The notes: a model not told the origin generated them from the sequence alone. Positions 39,869 to 50,432 are shown, counted from the stretch's first letter. The stretch is DNA of 64,000 bases from Paracoccus endophyticus (GCF_003286075.1 NZ_QLUV01000003.1:186001-250000); one strand, 5' to 3'. Numbers and translations are program-made.

Positions 39869-40144
39869 TCAGGCCTTGGACAGCTCGCGCTTGATCTTCA
39901 GCGCGCGGACGGACAGCTCGTCGTCCTTGGCCTTGACCAGGAACGAATCCAGCCCGCCGCGATGGTCCACCGACCGCAGCGCCGCGGCTGAGATACGCAG
40001 CGAATAGGACTGGCCCAGCTTGTCCGACATCAGCGTGACATCGTTCAGGTTCGGCAGGAAACGCCGGCGGGTCTTGTTGTTGGCGTGGGACACGTTGTTG
40101 CCGGTCATCGGCCCCTTGCCGGTCAGTTCGCAGACGCGCGACAT
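39869..40144 (-). CDS. rpmB: 50S ribosomal protein L28
   Basis: The 91-residue protein begins [16 protein letters not shown] and continues with [15 protein letters not shown], the L28 signature. It is a standard length for alphaproteobacteria. The Cys at residue 5 is the only one; no second zinc pair is present, so it is not the zinc-bearing form. It is divergent from meaB with a 223-base gap. Confidence 0.97.
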   Translation of the reverse strand: MSRVCELTGKGPMTGNNVSHANNKTRRRFLPNLNDVTLMSDKLGQSYSLRISAAALRSVDHRGGLDSFLVKAKDDELSVRALKIKRELSKA

Positions 40145-40245
40145 GATCTTGCTTCCTTCGTTTGCAGCGCCCGGCAGCCGGTGCGGGTCCGGGCCGGAAA
40201 ATGAAAGGGCGCGTGCCAAGGCAGCGCCCGGAAATCCGTTGCGCG

Positions 40246-40274
40246 GGATTAGGAGGCCGCGCCCCTCGCGTCAA
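40246..40274 (-). promoter_or_regulatory. Possible rpmB promoter
   Basis: On the minus strand TTGACG (40274-40269), 17 bases and TAATCC (40251-40246) are followed about 100 bases later by the rpmB ATG. The -35 matches five of six consensus bases; the -10 is weaker, with CCTAAT two bases earlier as an alternative. Confidence 0.4.
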
Positions 40275-40367
40275 GCCCGAATCGCCCGGACCGGCCGCCC
40301 GGCCCGGCTTGGCAATCGCCGGCCCGCGTCTTACGACAGGCCGGCAGGAACCGACAGGACGGGCGCC

Positions 40368-41339
40368 GTGGACGACGAAACCCAGACCTTGGCCCGCCGG
40401 CTGGCCGCAGGCGACCGTCGCGCGCTGGCCCGGGCGATCACGCTGGTCGAAAGCACCCGGGCCGACCACCGCGCGCGGGCGGTGGCGCTGCTGGCCGCGC
40501 TGCCGCGGCGCCAGGCGCTGCGGATCGGGCTGTCGGGCACGCCGGGGGTGGGCAAGTCGACGTTCATCGAGGCCTTCGGCCTGATGCTGACCGGCCAGGG
40601 GCTGCGGGTCGCCGTGCTTGCGGTCGATCCCTCGTCGGCGCGGTCGGGCGGGTCCATCCTGGGCGACAAGACCCGCATGGAACGGCTGAGCCGCGACCCC
40701 AACGCCTTCATCCGCCCCTCTCCGTCGCGCGCCGAACTGGGCGGCGTCGCGCGGCGCACGCGCGAGACGATCCGGCTGGCCGAAGCGGCGGGCTTCGACG
40801 TGGTGCTGGTCGAGACGGTGGGCGTCGGGCAGTCGGAAACGCTGGTCGCCGACATGACAGACCTGTTCGTCCTGCTGCTGGCCCCGGCGGGCGGCGACGA
40901 ATTGCAGGGGGTCAAGCGCGGCATCATGGAAATGGCCGACCTGATCCTGGTCAACAAGGCCGACGGCGACCTGCGCCCGGCGGCGCTGCGGACGGTCGCC
41001 GACTATGCGGGCGCGCTGCGCCTGCTGCGCCGCCGCCCGCAGGACTCCGACGGATTTCCCAAGGCGATGCCGGTGTCCGCCACCGAGGGCGACGGCCTGG
41101 CCCTGGCCTGGGACGAGATGCGCGCCCTGGCCGAATGGCGCCGCGCGCACGGTCATCTGGACCGCCGCCGCGCCGAGCAGGCCGAGCGGTGGTTCCTGTC
41201 CGAGGTCCGCGCCGGGCTGCTGGCCCGCCTGTCGCGCCCCGACATCGCCGCCCGGCTGTCCGACCTGGGCGCGCAGGTCGCCGCCGGCACGCTGGACCCC
41301 GTGGCCGGCGCGGCGGGGGTGCTCGCCTCGCTGGACTGA
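40368..41339 (+). CDS. meaB: Methylmalonyl-CoA mutase-associated GTPase MeaB
   Basis: The 323-residue G3E-type GTPase protects and reloads methylmalonyl-CoA mutase. P-loop [32 protein letters not shown] and [11 protein letters not shown] are clear, as is the C-terminal helical dimer arm. It starts with GTG at 40368; no ATG fits better. The mutase genes are not in the window, so the partner gene is elsewhere. It is divergent from rpmB. Confidence 0.93.
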   Translation: MDDETQTLARRLAAGDRRALARAITLVESTRADHRARAVALLAALPRRQALRIGLSGTPGVGKSTFIEAFGLMLTGQGLRVAVLAVDPSSARSGGSILGDKTRMERLSRDPNAFIRPSPSRAELGGVARRTRETIRLAEAAGFDVVLVETVGVGQSETLVADMTDLFVLLLAPAGGDELQGVKRGIMEMADLILVNKADGDLRPAALRTVADYAGALRLLRRRPQDSDGFPKAMPVSATEGDGLALAWDEMRALAEWRRAHGHLDRRRAEQAERWFLSEVRAGLLARLSRPDIAARLSDLGAQVAAGTLDPVAGAAGVLASLD

Positions 41340-41391
41340 GCGGGGCAGAACGGGCTTGCGGCAGGCGGGGTTCTTTGGCACCCGTCCGCGC

Positions 41392-42516
41392 ATGGACAGC
41401 CGCCCAGACGCAAGCCCCGGCCCCGTCACCGCCCTCTACGAGGCGCGGGTCGCGGCCGGCCAGCTCAGCCCCGACCCCGCGCAGCGCGCCATCCTGCCCG
41501 CACTGGACCGACTGGTCGCGGACCTGGCCGCGCCCGCGTCCCCTGGCCCGGCGGTCGGCTGGCTGGGCCGCATCCTGGGCGGCGGCACGGCCGCGCCCGA
41601 CAGCCCCGGCCCGCGGGGCCTGTATCTGTGGGGTGGCGTCGGGCGGGGCAAGTCCATGCTGATGGATCTGGTGACCGAGGCCGCGCCGATCGCCGCCAAG
41701 CGCCGCGTCCATTTCCACGCCTTCATGCAAGAGGTGCAGGCCGGGCTGACCCTGGCCCGCCAGTCCGGGCAGGCCGACGCCGTGCGCCCCGTGGCCGAGG
41801 GCATCGCCGAGGCCACCCGGCTGCTTTGCTTTGACGAGATGCAGGTCACCGACATTGCCGACGCGATGATCGTGGGCCGGCTGTTCCAGATCCTGTTCGA
41901 CAAGGGGGTGACGGTCGTCACCACCTCGAACCGGGTGCCCGAGGATCTTTACAATCATGGGCTGAACCGGCAGCTGTTCCTGCCGTTCATCGCGCTGATC
42001 CGGGACCGGATGGAGGTCGTCCAGCTCGACAGCGCCACCGACCACCGCCAGGACCGCCTGGCCGGGGGGCAGGTCTGGTTCGTGCCCGCCGACCCCATCG
42101 CACGCGCGGGCATCGATGCGCTGTGGGCCGAACTGACCGACTGCGCCGAACCCCAGCCCCTGCGGCTGGAGGTCAAGGGACGGATCGTCGAGCTGCCCGC
42201 GCATTGCGATCGGGTGGCGCGCGCCGGATTCTGGGACCTGTGCGGCAAGCCTCTGGGTCCGGCCGATTATCTGGCGCTGGCGCAGGCGCTGGACGTGCTG
42301 ATGCTGGACGGCATTCCGCGGCTGGGATCGCAGAACTATGACGCGGCAAAGCGCTTTGTCGTTCTGGTGGACACGCTTTACGAGGCGCGGGTGCGCCTGA
42401 TCGCGTCGGCCGCGGACGAGCCGGAACGCCTGTACATCGAGGGCGCGGGCAGCTTTGAGTTCGAGCGCACCGCAAGCCGCCTGCGCGAAATGCGCGGGGC
42501 GGCCTGGGGTCGCTGA
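41392..42516 (+). CDS. zapE: Cell division protein ZapE (AFG1-type ATPase)
   Basis: The 374-residue AAA-type ATPase has LYEARVAAGQL at the start, Walker A GGVGRGKSML, Walker B LCFDEMQVTD and TSNRVPEDLY. ZapE acts on Z-ring dynamics in enterobacteria; the yeast homologue Afg1 is mitochondrial. It is 52 bases after meaB on the same strand. Its TGA (42514-42516) touches the TCA stop of the Hint gene, making TGATCA. Confidence 0.92.
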   Translation: MDSRPDASPGPVTALYEARVAAGQLSPDPAQRAILPALDRLVADLAAPASPGPAVGWLGRILGGGTAAPDSPGPRGLYLWGGVGRGKSMLMDLVTEAAPIAAKRRVHFHAFMQEVQAGLTLARQSGQADAVRPVAEGIAEATRLLCFDEMQVTDIADAMIVGRLFQILFDKGVTVVTTSNRVPEDLYNHGLNRQLFLPFIALIRDRMEVVQLDSATDHRQDRLAGGQVWFVPADPIARAGIDALWAELTDCAEPQPLRLEVKGRIVELPAHCDRVARAGFWDLCGKPLGPADYLALAQALDVLMLDGIPRLGSQNYDAAKRFVVLVDTLYEARVRLIASAADEPERLYIEGAGSFEFERTASRLREMRGAAWGR

Positions 42517-43425
42517 TCAGGCCGACAGACGGCGGGCGCGCAGCACGTCCTTGCGCCGGGCGAAGGGGCGCGCCGGGGTCATCGGGTTTTCCCCCCGCGC
42601 CAGCGCCGGAAACACGGCCGCAAGGTCCTGTCGCTGCGCCCTGGACAGGGCGCGCAGCGCCTGCGGGCCGGTATAAAGCGACTCGGCCGGTGCGCCCTCG
42701 GCCAGCAGCACGGCGTGCCCCGCCAGCGCGAGATGGCAGTAGGTGACCCCCCGCACGTCGGTCAGCACATCGGCCCCGGGCCGGGCGCATTCGGCCAGAT
42801 GCCGGGCGGCGACCAGCACGCCCTGCCCCGCGTCCCCCTCGATGTGGCGCATCAGGATGCGGTGCTGGGGCGACACGGTCAGGTCGCGCAGCGGCAGCCC
42901 GTCGCTCAGCGCACCCGCCGCGATGCGGATCGGGCGCAGGTTCGGGGCCCTGTCCAGCGCCTCGGCGTCGAGGTGGCGCGACCCGGCCCAGACCACCGGC
43001 TGCGCGCCCGCATCCAGGGTCAGCACCAGGTCGCCCGCGCGGATCGTCTCGACCGCGCGGGGGCCGTCGGGCGTGGCGATCAGCGTGCCGGCCGCAAAGC
43101 AGATCGCCATCCCGCCGGGGTCCACAGGCCTGAAATTGTGCTTGAGCGGGCGCAGTGCCGGCCGCGCATCGTCGCCCGCCTGATAGCAGGTGCGGCCATA
43201 CAGCGTCCCGGTCCTGAAGTTCCCCGTCTTGTCGCCCCGCCACAACGCGTCGTCGGCGCCGCCGTTGTGACCGATCACGCCGCCCGTGGCCGCCGCCCAC
43301 TCCTTGGGAGAGATCAGGCCGTCCGCGTCGGCATCCGAGACGGTGATGGTGGTCGGGACCGAGTCCGACTGGACAATCCCGTCGACCACGCGGGTCATGT
43401 AGACTTGGGCGGTAATCGGCAACAT
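42517..43425 (-). CDS. Hint (hedgehog/intein) domain protein
   Basis: The 302-residue protein has a short N-terminal region and then a Hint domain starting with the catalytic Cys: CFAAGTLIATPDGPRAVE (about residue 120), LRDLTVSPQHRILM and VTYCHLALAGHAVLLAEG with the late motifs. Such Hint proteins (type 2) are common in Rhodobacterales and may self-cleave or ligate peptides; the biological role is unknown. ATG 43425 follows GAGAGCG. It is convergent with zapE with no spacer. Confidence 0.87.
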   Translation of the reverse strand: MLPITAQVYMTRVVDGIVQSDSVPTTITVSDADADGLISPKEWAAATGGVIGHNGGADDALWRGDKTGNFRTGTLYGRTCYQAGDDARPALRPLKHNFRPVDPGGMAICFAAGTLIATPDGPRAVETIRAGDLVLTLDAGAQPVVWAGSRHLDAEALDRAPNLRPIRIAAGALSDGLPLRDLTVSPQHRILMRHIEGDAGQGVLVAARHLAECARPGADVLTDVRGVTYCHLALAGHAVLLAEGAPAESLYTGPQALRALSRAQRQDLAAVFPALARGENPMTPARPFARRKDVLRARRLSA

Positions 43426-43504
43426 TCGATCGCTCTCGCAGCGTCGCGGCGGCACCATGCCGCCCCGGACCTGCCTCAGCGAGTGCCCCGATTGCCATCG
43501 AAAA

Positions 43505-43550
43505 GCGATAGGACCGATAAATTGTTATATATTTACCATATGGTTAACGG
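43505..43550 (-). promoter_or_regulatory. AT-rich promoter region of the Hint gene
   Basis: This is the most AT-rich short stretch outside the foreign segment (ATTGTTATATATTTACCATATGGTTAA). ACCATATGGT (43535-43544) is a perfect palindrome and TATAAC on the minus strand may be a -10 box. It lies about 90 bases upstream of ATG 43425. Confidence 0.35.
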
Positions 43551-43597
43551 GTTTTTCAGGATCGTGCCGCCGCCCTGCCCTGACCCTTGCGTGCCGT

Positions 43598-44602
43598 TCA
43601 TCGCGGGTCCCACAGGACGCTGACGCTCGTGCCGCCCGTGCCGCTGTCGCGCCGCATCTGTCCGCCAAGCTGCCGGGCGAACGCATCGACCAGCAGGCTG
43701 CCGATGCCCTCCGCGCCGCCGCTGCCGGGACGCGCCGCGGCCTCGACGCCCACCCCGTCGTCGTCCACCGACAGGCACAGCCGTCCATCGGCCTGGCGGT
43801 CTAGCGCCACCGTCAGCCGCCCCTTGCGCCCGTCGGGAAAGGCGTATTTCAGGGCATTGGTCATCAGCTCGTTGACAAGCAGGCCCAGCGGCGCGGCCTG
43901 TGCCGTGGCCAGCATGACGGGCGCGATCCGGCATTCGATCCCGACCTGCCCCGGCCGCCCGATCGAATCGGCCACCGACGTGACCACCCGCGACAGATAG
44001 GGCGCGGCCTCCACCCGCTCGACCGCGGCCGTCAGGCTGAGGGCCCGGTACAGCGTGGTCACGGCCGCCAGCCTGGCCTGCAGACGGCCGATCGAGGCGC
44101 TGGCGGCGTCGTCCGGGTCCAGCCGCTGCGCCTCCATGCGGACGATGGAGCCGATCATCGCCAGCGTGTTCATGACGCGGTGGTTGACCTCGACCAGCAG
44201 CCGCTCGGCCCGCGCAAGCGCCTCGGCGCGCTCGACCTCGGCCTTGTGCTGGGCGGTGATGTCGCGAAACACCATGGCGACGTGGCCATCCGGCGAAATG
44301 GGCGTGGCGAAGATGTCGAACCAGCGGCCCAGCGCGTCGGAGCCGGCCTGAAAGCGGGCGGACCCGCCCGCCGCGACCGCGCTGTGAGTCGCGGACCAGT
44401 GCTCCTCCAGCCACGGGATCAGCTCGCGCGCGGTGCGGCCGGTGGCGTTCGCCAGCCCGGTCATCGTGTCGAACTGCGGGCTGGTGTCCAGAACGCGGCA
44501 ATCGACCGCCCGGCCGTCCGCGTCGCGGATGATCTCGCACAGGCAATAGCCCTGGTCGAGGACCGTGAACAGCGTTTCAAAAAGCGCGGTTGTCCTGGCC
44601 AT
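43598..44602 (-). CDS. PAS sensor histidine kinase, HisKA_2/HWE type
   Basis: The 334-residue cytosolic kinase has an N-terminal PAS-like domain (about 1-125, ending in DITAQHKAEVERA), a HisKA_2 dimerisation segment with the phosphorylated His in LLVEVNHRVMNTLAMIG (about 145), and an ATPase domain with LLVNELMTNALKYAFPDG and GIGSLLVDAFARQL. These kinases act in light, stress and general stress response circuits in alphaproteobacteria. No response regulator is adjacent. No membrane segments are present. Confidence 0.9.
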   Translation of the reverse strand: MARTTALFETLFTVLDQGYCLCEIIRDADGRAVDCRVLDTSPQFDTMTGLANATGRTARELIPWLEEHWSATHSAVAAGGSARFQAGSDALGRWFDIFATPISPDGHVAMVFRDITAQHKAEVERAEALARAERLLVEVNHRVMNTLAMIGSIVRMEAQRLDPDDAASASIGRLQARLAAVTTLYRALSLTAAVERVEAAPYLSRVVTSVADSIGRPGQVGIECRIAPVMLATAQAAPLGLLVNELMTNALKYAFPDGRKGRLTVALDRQADGRLCLSVDDDGVGVEAAARPGSGGAEGIGSLLVDAFARQLGGQMRRDSGTGGTSVSVLWDPR

Positions 44603-44686
44603 GATCCACGTATCCCGGGATGTCGCCGACAGTTACCGCGCCGCACCAGCCCTGCGCCAGCGCCGAACCGGGCCGGCCGGCAAGGA

Positions 44687-45970
44687 TCAGCCGTTCTCGC
44701 GCAGCACCCGCCCGGCAAGGTAGAGCGAGCCGCAGATCAACAGCCGTGCGCCGGGATGGGCCGCGGCAAGCCGCGCCACCGCGTCCCCCACATCGGGCGC
44801 GGCGGTGGCGTCGATCCCGGCGGCGGCGGCGGCGGCCTGCGTCACCTCGGCCGGCAGCGTGTTGGCCTCGCCGGGGATCGGCACGGCGGTCAGGCTGGCG
44901 GCGACCGGGGCCAGCGCCTGCATGTAGCCGGCGACATCCTTGGTGTTCAGCATCCCGCAGACCAGATGCGTGGGCCGGCGCGGCATGGCGGCCAGCGTCG
45001 CGGCGACCGCCCGGCCGCCGGCCGGGTTGTGGCCGCCGTCCAGCCACAGGTCGCAGCCTTGGGCGGCGGCGGACTGCGCCAGCGGCCCGCGCGTCAGACG
45101 CTGCATCCGCGCGGGCCACTCGGCGCGGGTGACGGCCGCCGCGGCCTCGGCCTGGCCGAAGCCCAGTTCGCGCAGGCAGGCAAGGGCGGTGCCCGCGTTG
45201 TCGATCTGGTGCGGTCCGGGCAGCACCGGGCGCGGCAGGTCCAGCAGGCCGCGCTCGTCCTGAAAGACCAGCCCGCCGTCCTCGGCCGCGGCGGTCCAGT
45301 GCTGGCCCGCCACCGACAACCGGCAACCCAGCCGCGCCGCCCGCGCCTCGATCACGACCAGCGCGTCGTCCTGCTGGGGGCCGACGACGCAGGGGACGCC
45401 GCGTTTCAGGATGCCGGCCTTTTCGCCCGCGATCTCGGGCAGCGTCTCGCCCAGATACTGGGTGTGGTCGATGCTGACCGGGGTGATGGCGCACAGCCGG
45501 GGCCGGTCGATCACGTTGGTCGCGTCCAGCCGCCCGCCCAGGCCCACCTCCAGCAGCGTATAGTCGGCGGGCGTTCGGGCGAATGCGAGGAAAGCCGCCG
45601 CGGTCGTCACCTCGAAGAAGGTGATCGGCCGGCCGGCGTTCACCGCCTCGACCTCGGCCAGCGTCTCGGCCAGCATCGCGTCGGAAATCAGCGTGCCGGC
45701 CAGCCGGATGCGTTCGTTGAACCGGGCCAGGTGCGGCGAGGTGTAGGCATGGACCCGCAGCCCCGCCGATTCCAGCCCCGCGCGGATCATCGCCTGGGTC
45801 GAGCCCTTGCCGTTCGTCCCGGCGATGTGGATGACGGGCGGGACCGCGCGCTGCGGATCGCCCAGATCGGCCAGCAGCGCGACCATGCGGTCCAGCGACA
45901 GGTCGATCATCTTGGGATGCAGCGTGGTCAGCCGATCCAGGATCGCGTCGCTCGCGTCGGTCGTCGACAC
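44687..45970 (-). CDS. folC: Folylpolyglutamate/dihydrofolate synthase
   Basis: FolC adds glutamate to dihydropteroate and to folates. The 427-residue protein has the P-loop HIAGTNGKGSTQAM, SPHLARFNERI, and LEVGLGGRLDATN with NLWLDGGHN-type late motif in LWLDGGHNPAGGRAV. It begins with GTG at 45970, one base after the accD stop (TGACGTG). The accD-folC order is a long known proteobacterial pair. It ends 84 bases from the kinase start. Confidence 0.93.
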   Translation of the reverse strand: MSTTDASDAILDRLTTLHPKMIDLSLDRMVALLADLGDPQRAVPPVIHIAGTNGKGSTQAMIRAGLESAGLRVHAYTSPHLARFNERIRLAGTLISDAMLAETLAEVEAVNAGRPITFFEVTTAAAFLAFARTPADYTLLEVGLGGRLDATNVIDRPRLCAITPVSIDHTQYLGETLPEIAGEKAGILKRGVPCVVGPQQDDALVVIEARAARLGCRLSVAGQHWTAAAEDGGLVFQDERGLLDLPRPVLPGPHQIDNAGTALACLRELGFGQAEAAAAVTRAEWPARMQRLTRGPLAQSAAAQGCDLWLDGGHNPAGGRAVAATLAAMPRRPTHLVCGMLNTKDVAGYMQALAPVAASLTAVPIPGEANTLPAEVTQAAAAAAGIDATAAPDVGDAVARLAAAHPGARLLICGSLYLAGRVLRENG

Positions 45971-45971
45971 G

Positions 45972-46967
45972 TCAGGCCCGGGCAGCGGCGGACGCGGCCT
46001 TGGGGCGGTCGGGGGCGGCGGCCGGCTGATCGCCCGCCAGGGGGCCCGCGTCGGGTCCGGCATCCGGCAGCGCGGACGGGATCACGCCGGGCGCAGGCAA
46101 GTCGGCCACGACCGGAGCCGACTGGCGCATCAGCATCCGCAGGATGGTCACCAGCTCCTCGCGCAGCTTCTTGCGGTGGGTCACGCGGTCCAGCATCCCG
46201 TGCTCCAGCAGGTACTCGGCGCGCTGGAACCCCTCGGGCAGCTTTTCGCGGATCGTCTGCTCGATCACCCGGGGGCCGGCAAAGCAGATCAGGGCATTGG
46301 GTTCTGCGATCTGGACGTCGCCCAGCATGGCATAGCTGGCCGTCACGCCCCCGGTGGTCGGATGGGTCAGCACGACGATGTAGGGCAGCCGCGCCTCGCG
46401 CAGCATCTGCACGGCGACGGTGGTGCGGGGCATCTGCATCAGCGACAGGATGCCCTCCTGCATCCGCGCCCCGCCCGAGGCGGAAAACAGCACCAGCGGC
46501 CGCTTGAGCTCCACCGCCCGCTTTGCCGCGGCGATGATGGCGTTGCCGACATACATCCCCATCGACCCGGCCATGAAGTCGAAGTTCTGGGCGGCGGCGA
46601 CGATGGGCGTGCGGCCCATCTCGCCCTCGACCACCAGCATCGCATCCTTTTCGCCGGACGCCTTCTGGGCGGCCTTCAGGCGCTCGGGGTATTTCTTCTG
46701 GTCCCTGAAGCCCAGCGGGTCCACCACCGGCTCGGGCACCTTGACCTCGGTGAAGACGCCGCCGTCGAACAGCGCGGTAAAGCGCGCGCGGGGCGTGATC
46801 GGCAGGTGATGGTCGCAGTTGCTGCAGACGTTCAGGTTGTCGGCCAGCTCGCGGTGAAACAGCATCGTCCCGCATTCGGGGCACTTGGTCCACAGGTTCT
46901 CGGGCACCTCGCGGCGCGAGAACAGCGAATTGATGCGCGGCCGGACATAGTTGGTGATCCAGTTCAT
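45972..46967 (-). CDS. accD: Acetyl-CoA carboxylase, beta subunit of carboxyltransferase
   Basis: AccD with AccA transfers the carboxyl group to acetyl-CoA. The 331-residue protein has an N-terminal four-Cys zinc finger ([16 protein letters not shown]... then CSNC), [12 protein letters not shown] and the acyl-CoA site [15 protein letters not shown]. The C-terminal 50 residues are Pro/Ala-rich, an extension beyond the usual length of about 300. The start 46967 gives [10 protein letters not shown]. It is divergent from the cls gene with a 91-base gap. Confidence 0.96.
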   Translation of the reverse strand: MNWITNYVRPRINSLFSRREVPENLWTKCPECGTMLFHRELADNLNVCSNCDHHLPITPRARFTALFDGGVFTEVKVPEPVVDPLGFRDQKKYPERLKAAQKASGEKDAMLVVEGEMGRTPIVAAAQNFDFMAGSMGMYVGNAIIAAAKRAVELKRPLVLFSASGGARMQEGILSLMQMPRTTVAVQMLREARLPYIVVLTHPTTGGVTASYAMLGDVQIAEPNALICFAGPRVIEQTIREKLPEGFQRAEYLLEHGMLDRVTHRKKLREELVTILRMLMRQSAPVVADLPAPGVIPSALPDAGPDAGPLAGDQPAAAPDRPKAASAAARA

Positions 46968-47058
46968 CCTGCGGCCTTCCGCTGTTCCTGCCTCGACGGT
47001 CAGATAGGCCGGGGCGGGCCTGATTGCAATCGGCCGCCGGGCCTGTCCACATGCGCCC

Positions 47059-48486
47059 ATGTGGACGCAGATCGGCGTATGGCTTCATGTCGTGCTGGGG
47101 CTGGCCTTCGGCATCCGGGTGCTGATGCGCCCGCGGCTGGAGCCGTCGGTCAGGCTGGCCTGGGTCCTGATGATCGAGGCGCTGCCGGTGATCGGCATCC
47201 TGGGCTATCTGTATTTCGGCGAGATCCGCATGAGCCGCGGCGAGCGCCAGCGCCGCGCCGACATCCGCGACCGGCTGCGCGGGCTGCGCGACCGCCGGCC
47301 CGCGCCGGTTGTCGATGCGCCGTCCTTTGCCGTGCCGGTTCTTGCGGCCAACCGCGCGGCGGGGGGCTTTGTCCCCGTGGGCGGCAACGCGTTCCACCTG
47401 CTGCCCGAGGACAACAGCGCCATGGACGAGCTGGTCGCCGCCATCGACGCGGCGGTCGATCACGTGCATCTGCTGTTCTACATCTGGCTGCCCGACGCGA
47501 CGGGGGTCCGGGTGGCCGGTGCCGCCGCCCGCGCCGCAGCCCGCGGGGTCACGGTTCGGGTGCTGGTCGATGCGCTGGGGTCGCGCGGGCTGGTCCGCTC
47601 GCCCCACTGGGGCGCGATGCGGGCGGCGGGCGTGCTGTGTCACGTCGCGGGACCGATCCGCCTGCCCCTGGTTCAGGCGCTGATCCAGCGCGTCGATCTG
47701 CGCAACCACCGCAAGATCGTGGTGATCGACGACGCGACGGGCATGACCGGCAGCCGCAACTGCGCCAGCACGGCCTTTGCCGTGAAGCCCCGCTTCGCGC
47801 CGTGGATCGACGTCATGCTGCGGGTCCGGGGGCCGGTCGTGCGCCAGATGCAGGGCGTGTTCCTGCAAGACTGGATGAGCGCGACCGGCGAGGATCTGGG
47901 CGCCATGCTGACCCGCGATCCGCCGCACGCTGCGGGGCCCGCGATCGCGCAGGTGGTCGCCACCGGACCCGATGTGCGCCGCGGCTCGCTGGCCGACTGC
48001 ATGGCGACGATGATCCACGCCGCGCGCTGGTCGGTCACGATCTCGACCCCCTATTACGTCCCCGACGCGGCGCTGGACGCGGCGATCCGGGGCGCGGCGC
48101 TGCGCGGGGTGCGGGTGACGCTGATCCTGCCGGCGCGCAACGATTCCCTTCTGGTCGGCGCGACCAGCGAGGGGTTCTTCGCGGGCCTTGCACAGGCCGG
48201 GGTCCGGCTGATGCTGTTCGGGCCGGGGCTGCTGCACGCCAAGATCATCACGGTGGATGGCTGCATGGCGATGGTGGGGTCGGCCAACCTCGACCGCCGC
48301 AGCTTCGAGCTGAACTACGAGATGAACATGATGATCCTGGACGCGGACGCCGTGGGCGAGCTGGACCGGCGGCAGGCCAGCTATGTCGCCCGCGCCCGCC
48401 CGCTGCGGCTGGGCGCGATCCAGCGCTGGTCGCCCTGGCGTCGGCTGCGCAACAACCTGCTGGCGCTGGCCGCGCCGCTGCTGTGA
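47059..48486 (+). CDS. cls: Cardiolipin synthase
   Basis: The 475-residue phospholipase-D superfamily enzyme makes cardiolipin from two phosphatidylglycerols. It has two N-terminal transmembrane segments (about 5-25 and 35-55, ending in [10 protein letters not shown]), then two HKD motifs: [19 protein letters not shown] and [21 protein letters not shown]. It ends in [15 protein letters not shown]. It is monocistronic by context. Confidence 0.94.
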   Translation: MWTQIGVWLHVVLGLAFGIRVLMRPRLEPSVRLAWVLMIEALPVIGILGYLYFGEIRMSRGERQRRADIRDRLRGLRDRRPAPVVDAPSFAVPVLAANRAAGGFVPVGGNAFHLLPEDNSAMDELVAAIDAAVDHVHLLFYIWLPDATGVRVAGAAARAAARGVTVRVLVDALGSRGLVRSPHWGAMRAAGVLCHVAGPIRLPLVQALIQRVDLRNHRKIVVIDDATGMTGSRNCASTAFAVKPRFAPWIDVMLRVRGPVVRQMQGVFLQDWMSATGEDLGAMLTRDPPHAAGPAIAQVVATGPDVRRGSLADCMATMIHAARWSVTISTPYYVPDAALDAAIRGAALRGVRVTLILPARNDSLLVGATSEGFFAGLAQAGVRLMLFGPGLLHAKIITVDGCMAMVGSANLDRRSFELNYEMNMMILDADAVGELDRRQASYVARARPLRLGAIQRWSPWRRLRNNLLALAAPLL

Positions 48487-48688
48487 CGCGCACCCCCCTG
48501 CCCGCGACGCGGGTCGCCTCGGCCACCGTCCGGTCGGGGCCGCCGCGCGGCGCGGCCTCGGCGGCTGACGCGCGAACTTGCCCGCGCCCGCGGCCCCTTG
48601 ACGGCCGCCCCGCGCGCGGGCGCGCGATCGCACCCTTGCCCCCCTGCACGGGCGGGACTATTCCCCGTGCAAGCCAAGGGGGAACGCC

Positions 48689-50422
48689 ATGCGGAACGCG
48701 CGCTTTGACAAGTCGAGACTGCCCAGCCGTCACGTGACCGAAGGGCCGTCGCGCGCCGCGCATCGCAGCTATCTCTATGCCATGGGCCTCAGCGAGGACG
48801 AGATCCACCAGCCCATCGTCGGCGTCGCCACCTGCTGGAACGAGGCCGCGCCCTGCAACATCGCCCTGAACCGTCAGGCGCAGTCCGCCAAGGCCGGCGT
48901 CAAGAAGGGCGGCGGCACGCCGCGCGAATTCACCACCATCACCGTCACCGACGGCATCGCCATGGGGCACGAGGGGATGCGGTCCAGCCTCGCGTCGCGC
49001 GACGCCATCGCGGACACGGTGGAACTGACCATGCGCGGGCATTGCTATGACGCGCTGGTCGGCCTGGCCGGGTGCGACAAGTCGCTGCCGGGCATGATGA
49101 TGGCGATGGTGCGGCTGAACGTGCCCTCGGTCTTCGTCTACGGCGGCTCGATCCTGCCGGGCCGCTACAAGGGTCGCGACATCGTGGTCCAGGACATGTT
49201 CGAGGCGGCCGGCAAGCACGCCGCCGGGCTGATCTCGGACGAGGAACTGGCGATCATGGAAAAGCTGGCCTGCCCGTCGGCGGGGGCCTGCGGCGGGCAA
49301 TACACCGCCAACACCATGGCCTGCGTGTCCGAGGCGATCGGGCTGGCGCTGCTGAACTCGTCCGGCGCGCCCGCGCCCTATGAAAGCCGTGACCAGTTCT
49401 GCGACGCCTCGGGCACGGCGGTCATGGACCTGCTGGCCCGCAACATCCGCGCCCGCGACATCGTCACCCGCAAAAGCCTGGAAAACGCGGCCCGCGTGGT
49501 CGCCTGCACCGGCGGGTCCACCAACGCGGGCCTTCACCTGCCCGCCATCGCGCACGAGGCGGGGATCGACTTCGACCTGTTCGACGTGTGCGACATCTTC
49601 CACGACACGCCCTATTTCGTGAACCTGCGGCCCGGCGGCGAATACGTCGCCAAGGACCTGTTCGAGGTGGGGGGCGTGCCCGTCGTGCTGAAGGAACTGG
49701 CCAGAGAGGGCCTGCTGCACCTGGACTGCATGACCGCGTCCGGCCGCACCCTGGGCGAGGAACTGGACACCATCACGGGCGAGCCGGACGGCAAGGTGAT
49801 CCACCCCGTCGCAACCCCGATCACCAGGACCGGCGGCGTCGTGGGCCTGAAGGGCAACCTCGCCCCCGAGGGCGCGATCGTCAAGGTCGCGGGGATGAGC
49901 GAGGCCGATCAGGTCTTCACCGGCCCGGCGCTCGTCTTCGAATGCGAGGAGGACGCCTTCGAGGCCGTCCAGAACCGCCGCTACCGCGAAGGCTGCGTCT
50001 TCGTGATCCGCAACGAGGGTCCCGCGGGCGGGCCGGGCATGCGCGAGATGCTGGCCACCACCGCGGCGCTGTCGGGCCAGGGCATGGGGAAAAAGGTCGC
50101 GCTGATCACCGACGGGCGCTTTTCGGGCGCGACGCGCGGGTTCTGCGTGGGCCATGTCGGCCCCGAGGCCGCGCATGGCGGCCCGATCGCGCTGATCCGC
50201 GACGGCGACCTGATCACGCTGAACGCGCTGACGGGCGAGCTGTCGGTCGCCCTGACCGACGAGGAACTGGCCCGGCGCAAGGCCGAATGGGCCGGGCCGC
50301 GGCAGACCGACTACAACGCCGGGGCGCTGTGGAAATACGCCCGGCTGGTCGGATCGGCCCGCTACGGCGCCGTGACCCATCCGGGCGCCCGGGTCGAGAC
50401 CCACGTCTATATGGATCAATAA
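48689..50422 (+). CDS. ilvD: Dihydroxy-acid dehydratase
   Basis: IlvD makes the 2-oxoacid precursors of valine and isoleucine. The 577-residue protein has the iron-sulfur cysteines in LAGCDKSLPGMMMAM and PSAGACGGQYTANTM, plus CWNEAAPCN, and the late GRFSGATRG. ATG 48689 has GGGGGAACGCC before it. The two following genes lie 10 and 11 bases apart, so an operon with ilvD is likely. The 202 bases before it hold the promoter but no clear box. Confidence 0.96.
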   Translation: MRNARFDKSRLPSRHVTEGPSRAAHRSYLYAMGLSEDEIHQPIVGVATCWNEAAPCNIALNRQAQSAKAGVKKGGGTPREFTTITVTDGIAMGHEGMRSSLASRDAIADTVELTMRGHCYDALVGLAGCDKSLPGMMMAMVRLNVPSVFVYGGSILPGRYKGRDIVVQDMFEAAGKHAAGLISDEELAIMEKLACPSAGACGGQYTANTMACVSEAIGLALLNSSGAPAPYESRDQFCDASGTAVMDLLARNIRARDIVTRKSLENAARVVACTGGSTNAGLHLPAIAHEAGIDFDLFDVCDIFHDTPYFVNLRPGGEYVAKDLFEVGGVPVVLKELAREGLLHLDCMTASGRTLGEELDTITGEPDGKVIHPVATPITRTGGVVGLKGNLAPEGAIVKVAGMSEADQVFTGPALVFECEEDAFEAVQNRRYREGCVFVIRNEGPAGGPGMREMLATTAALSGQGMGKKVALITDGRFSGATRGFCVGHVGPEAAHGGPIALIRDGDLITLNALTGELSVALTDEELARRKAEWAGPRQTDYNAGALWKYARLVGSARYGAVTHPGARVETHVYMDQ

Positions 50423-50432
50423 GGACAGCGCG

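Noticed and set aside
44180..46507. 775-codon plus strand frame
   Set aside because: Antisense to the kinase, folC and accD; residues are Arg/Gly/Gln-rich without a domain.
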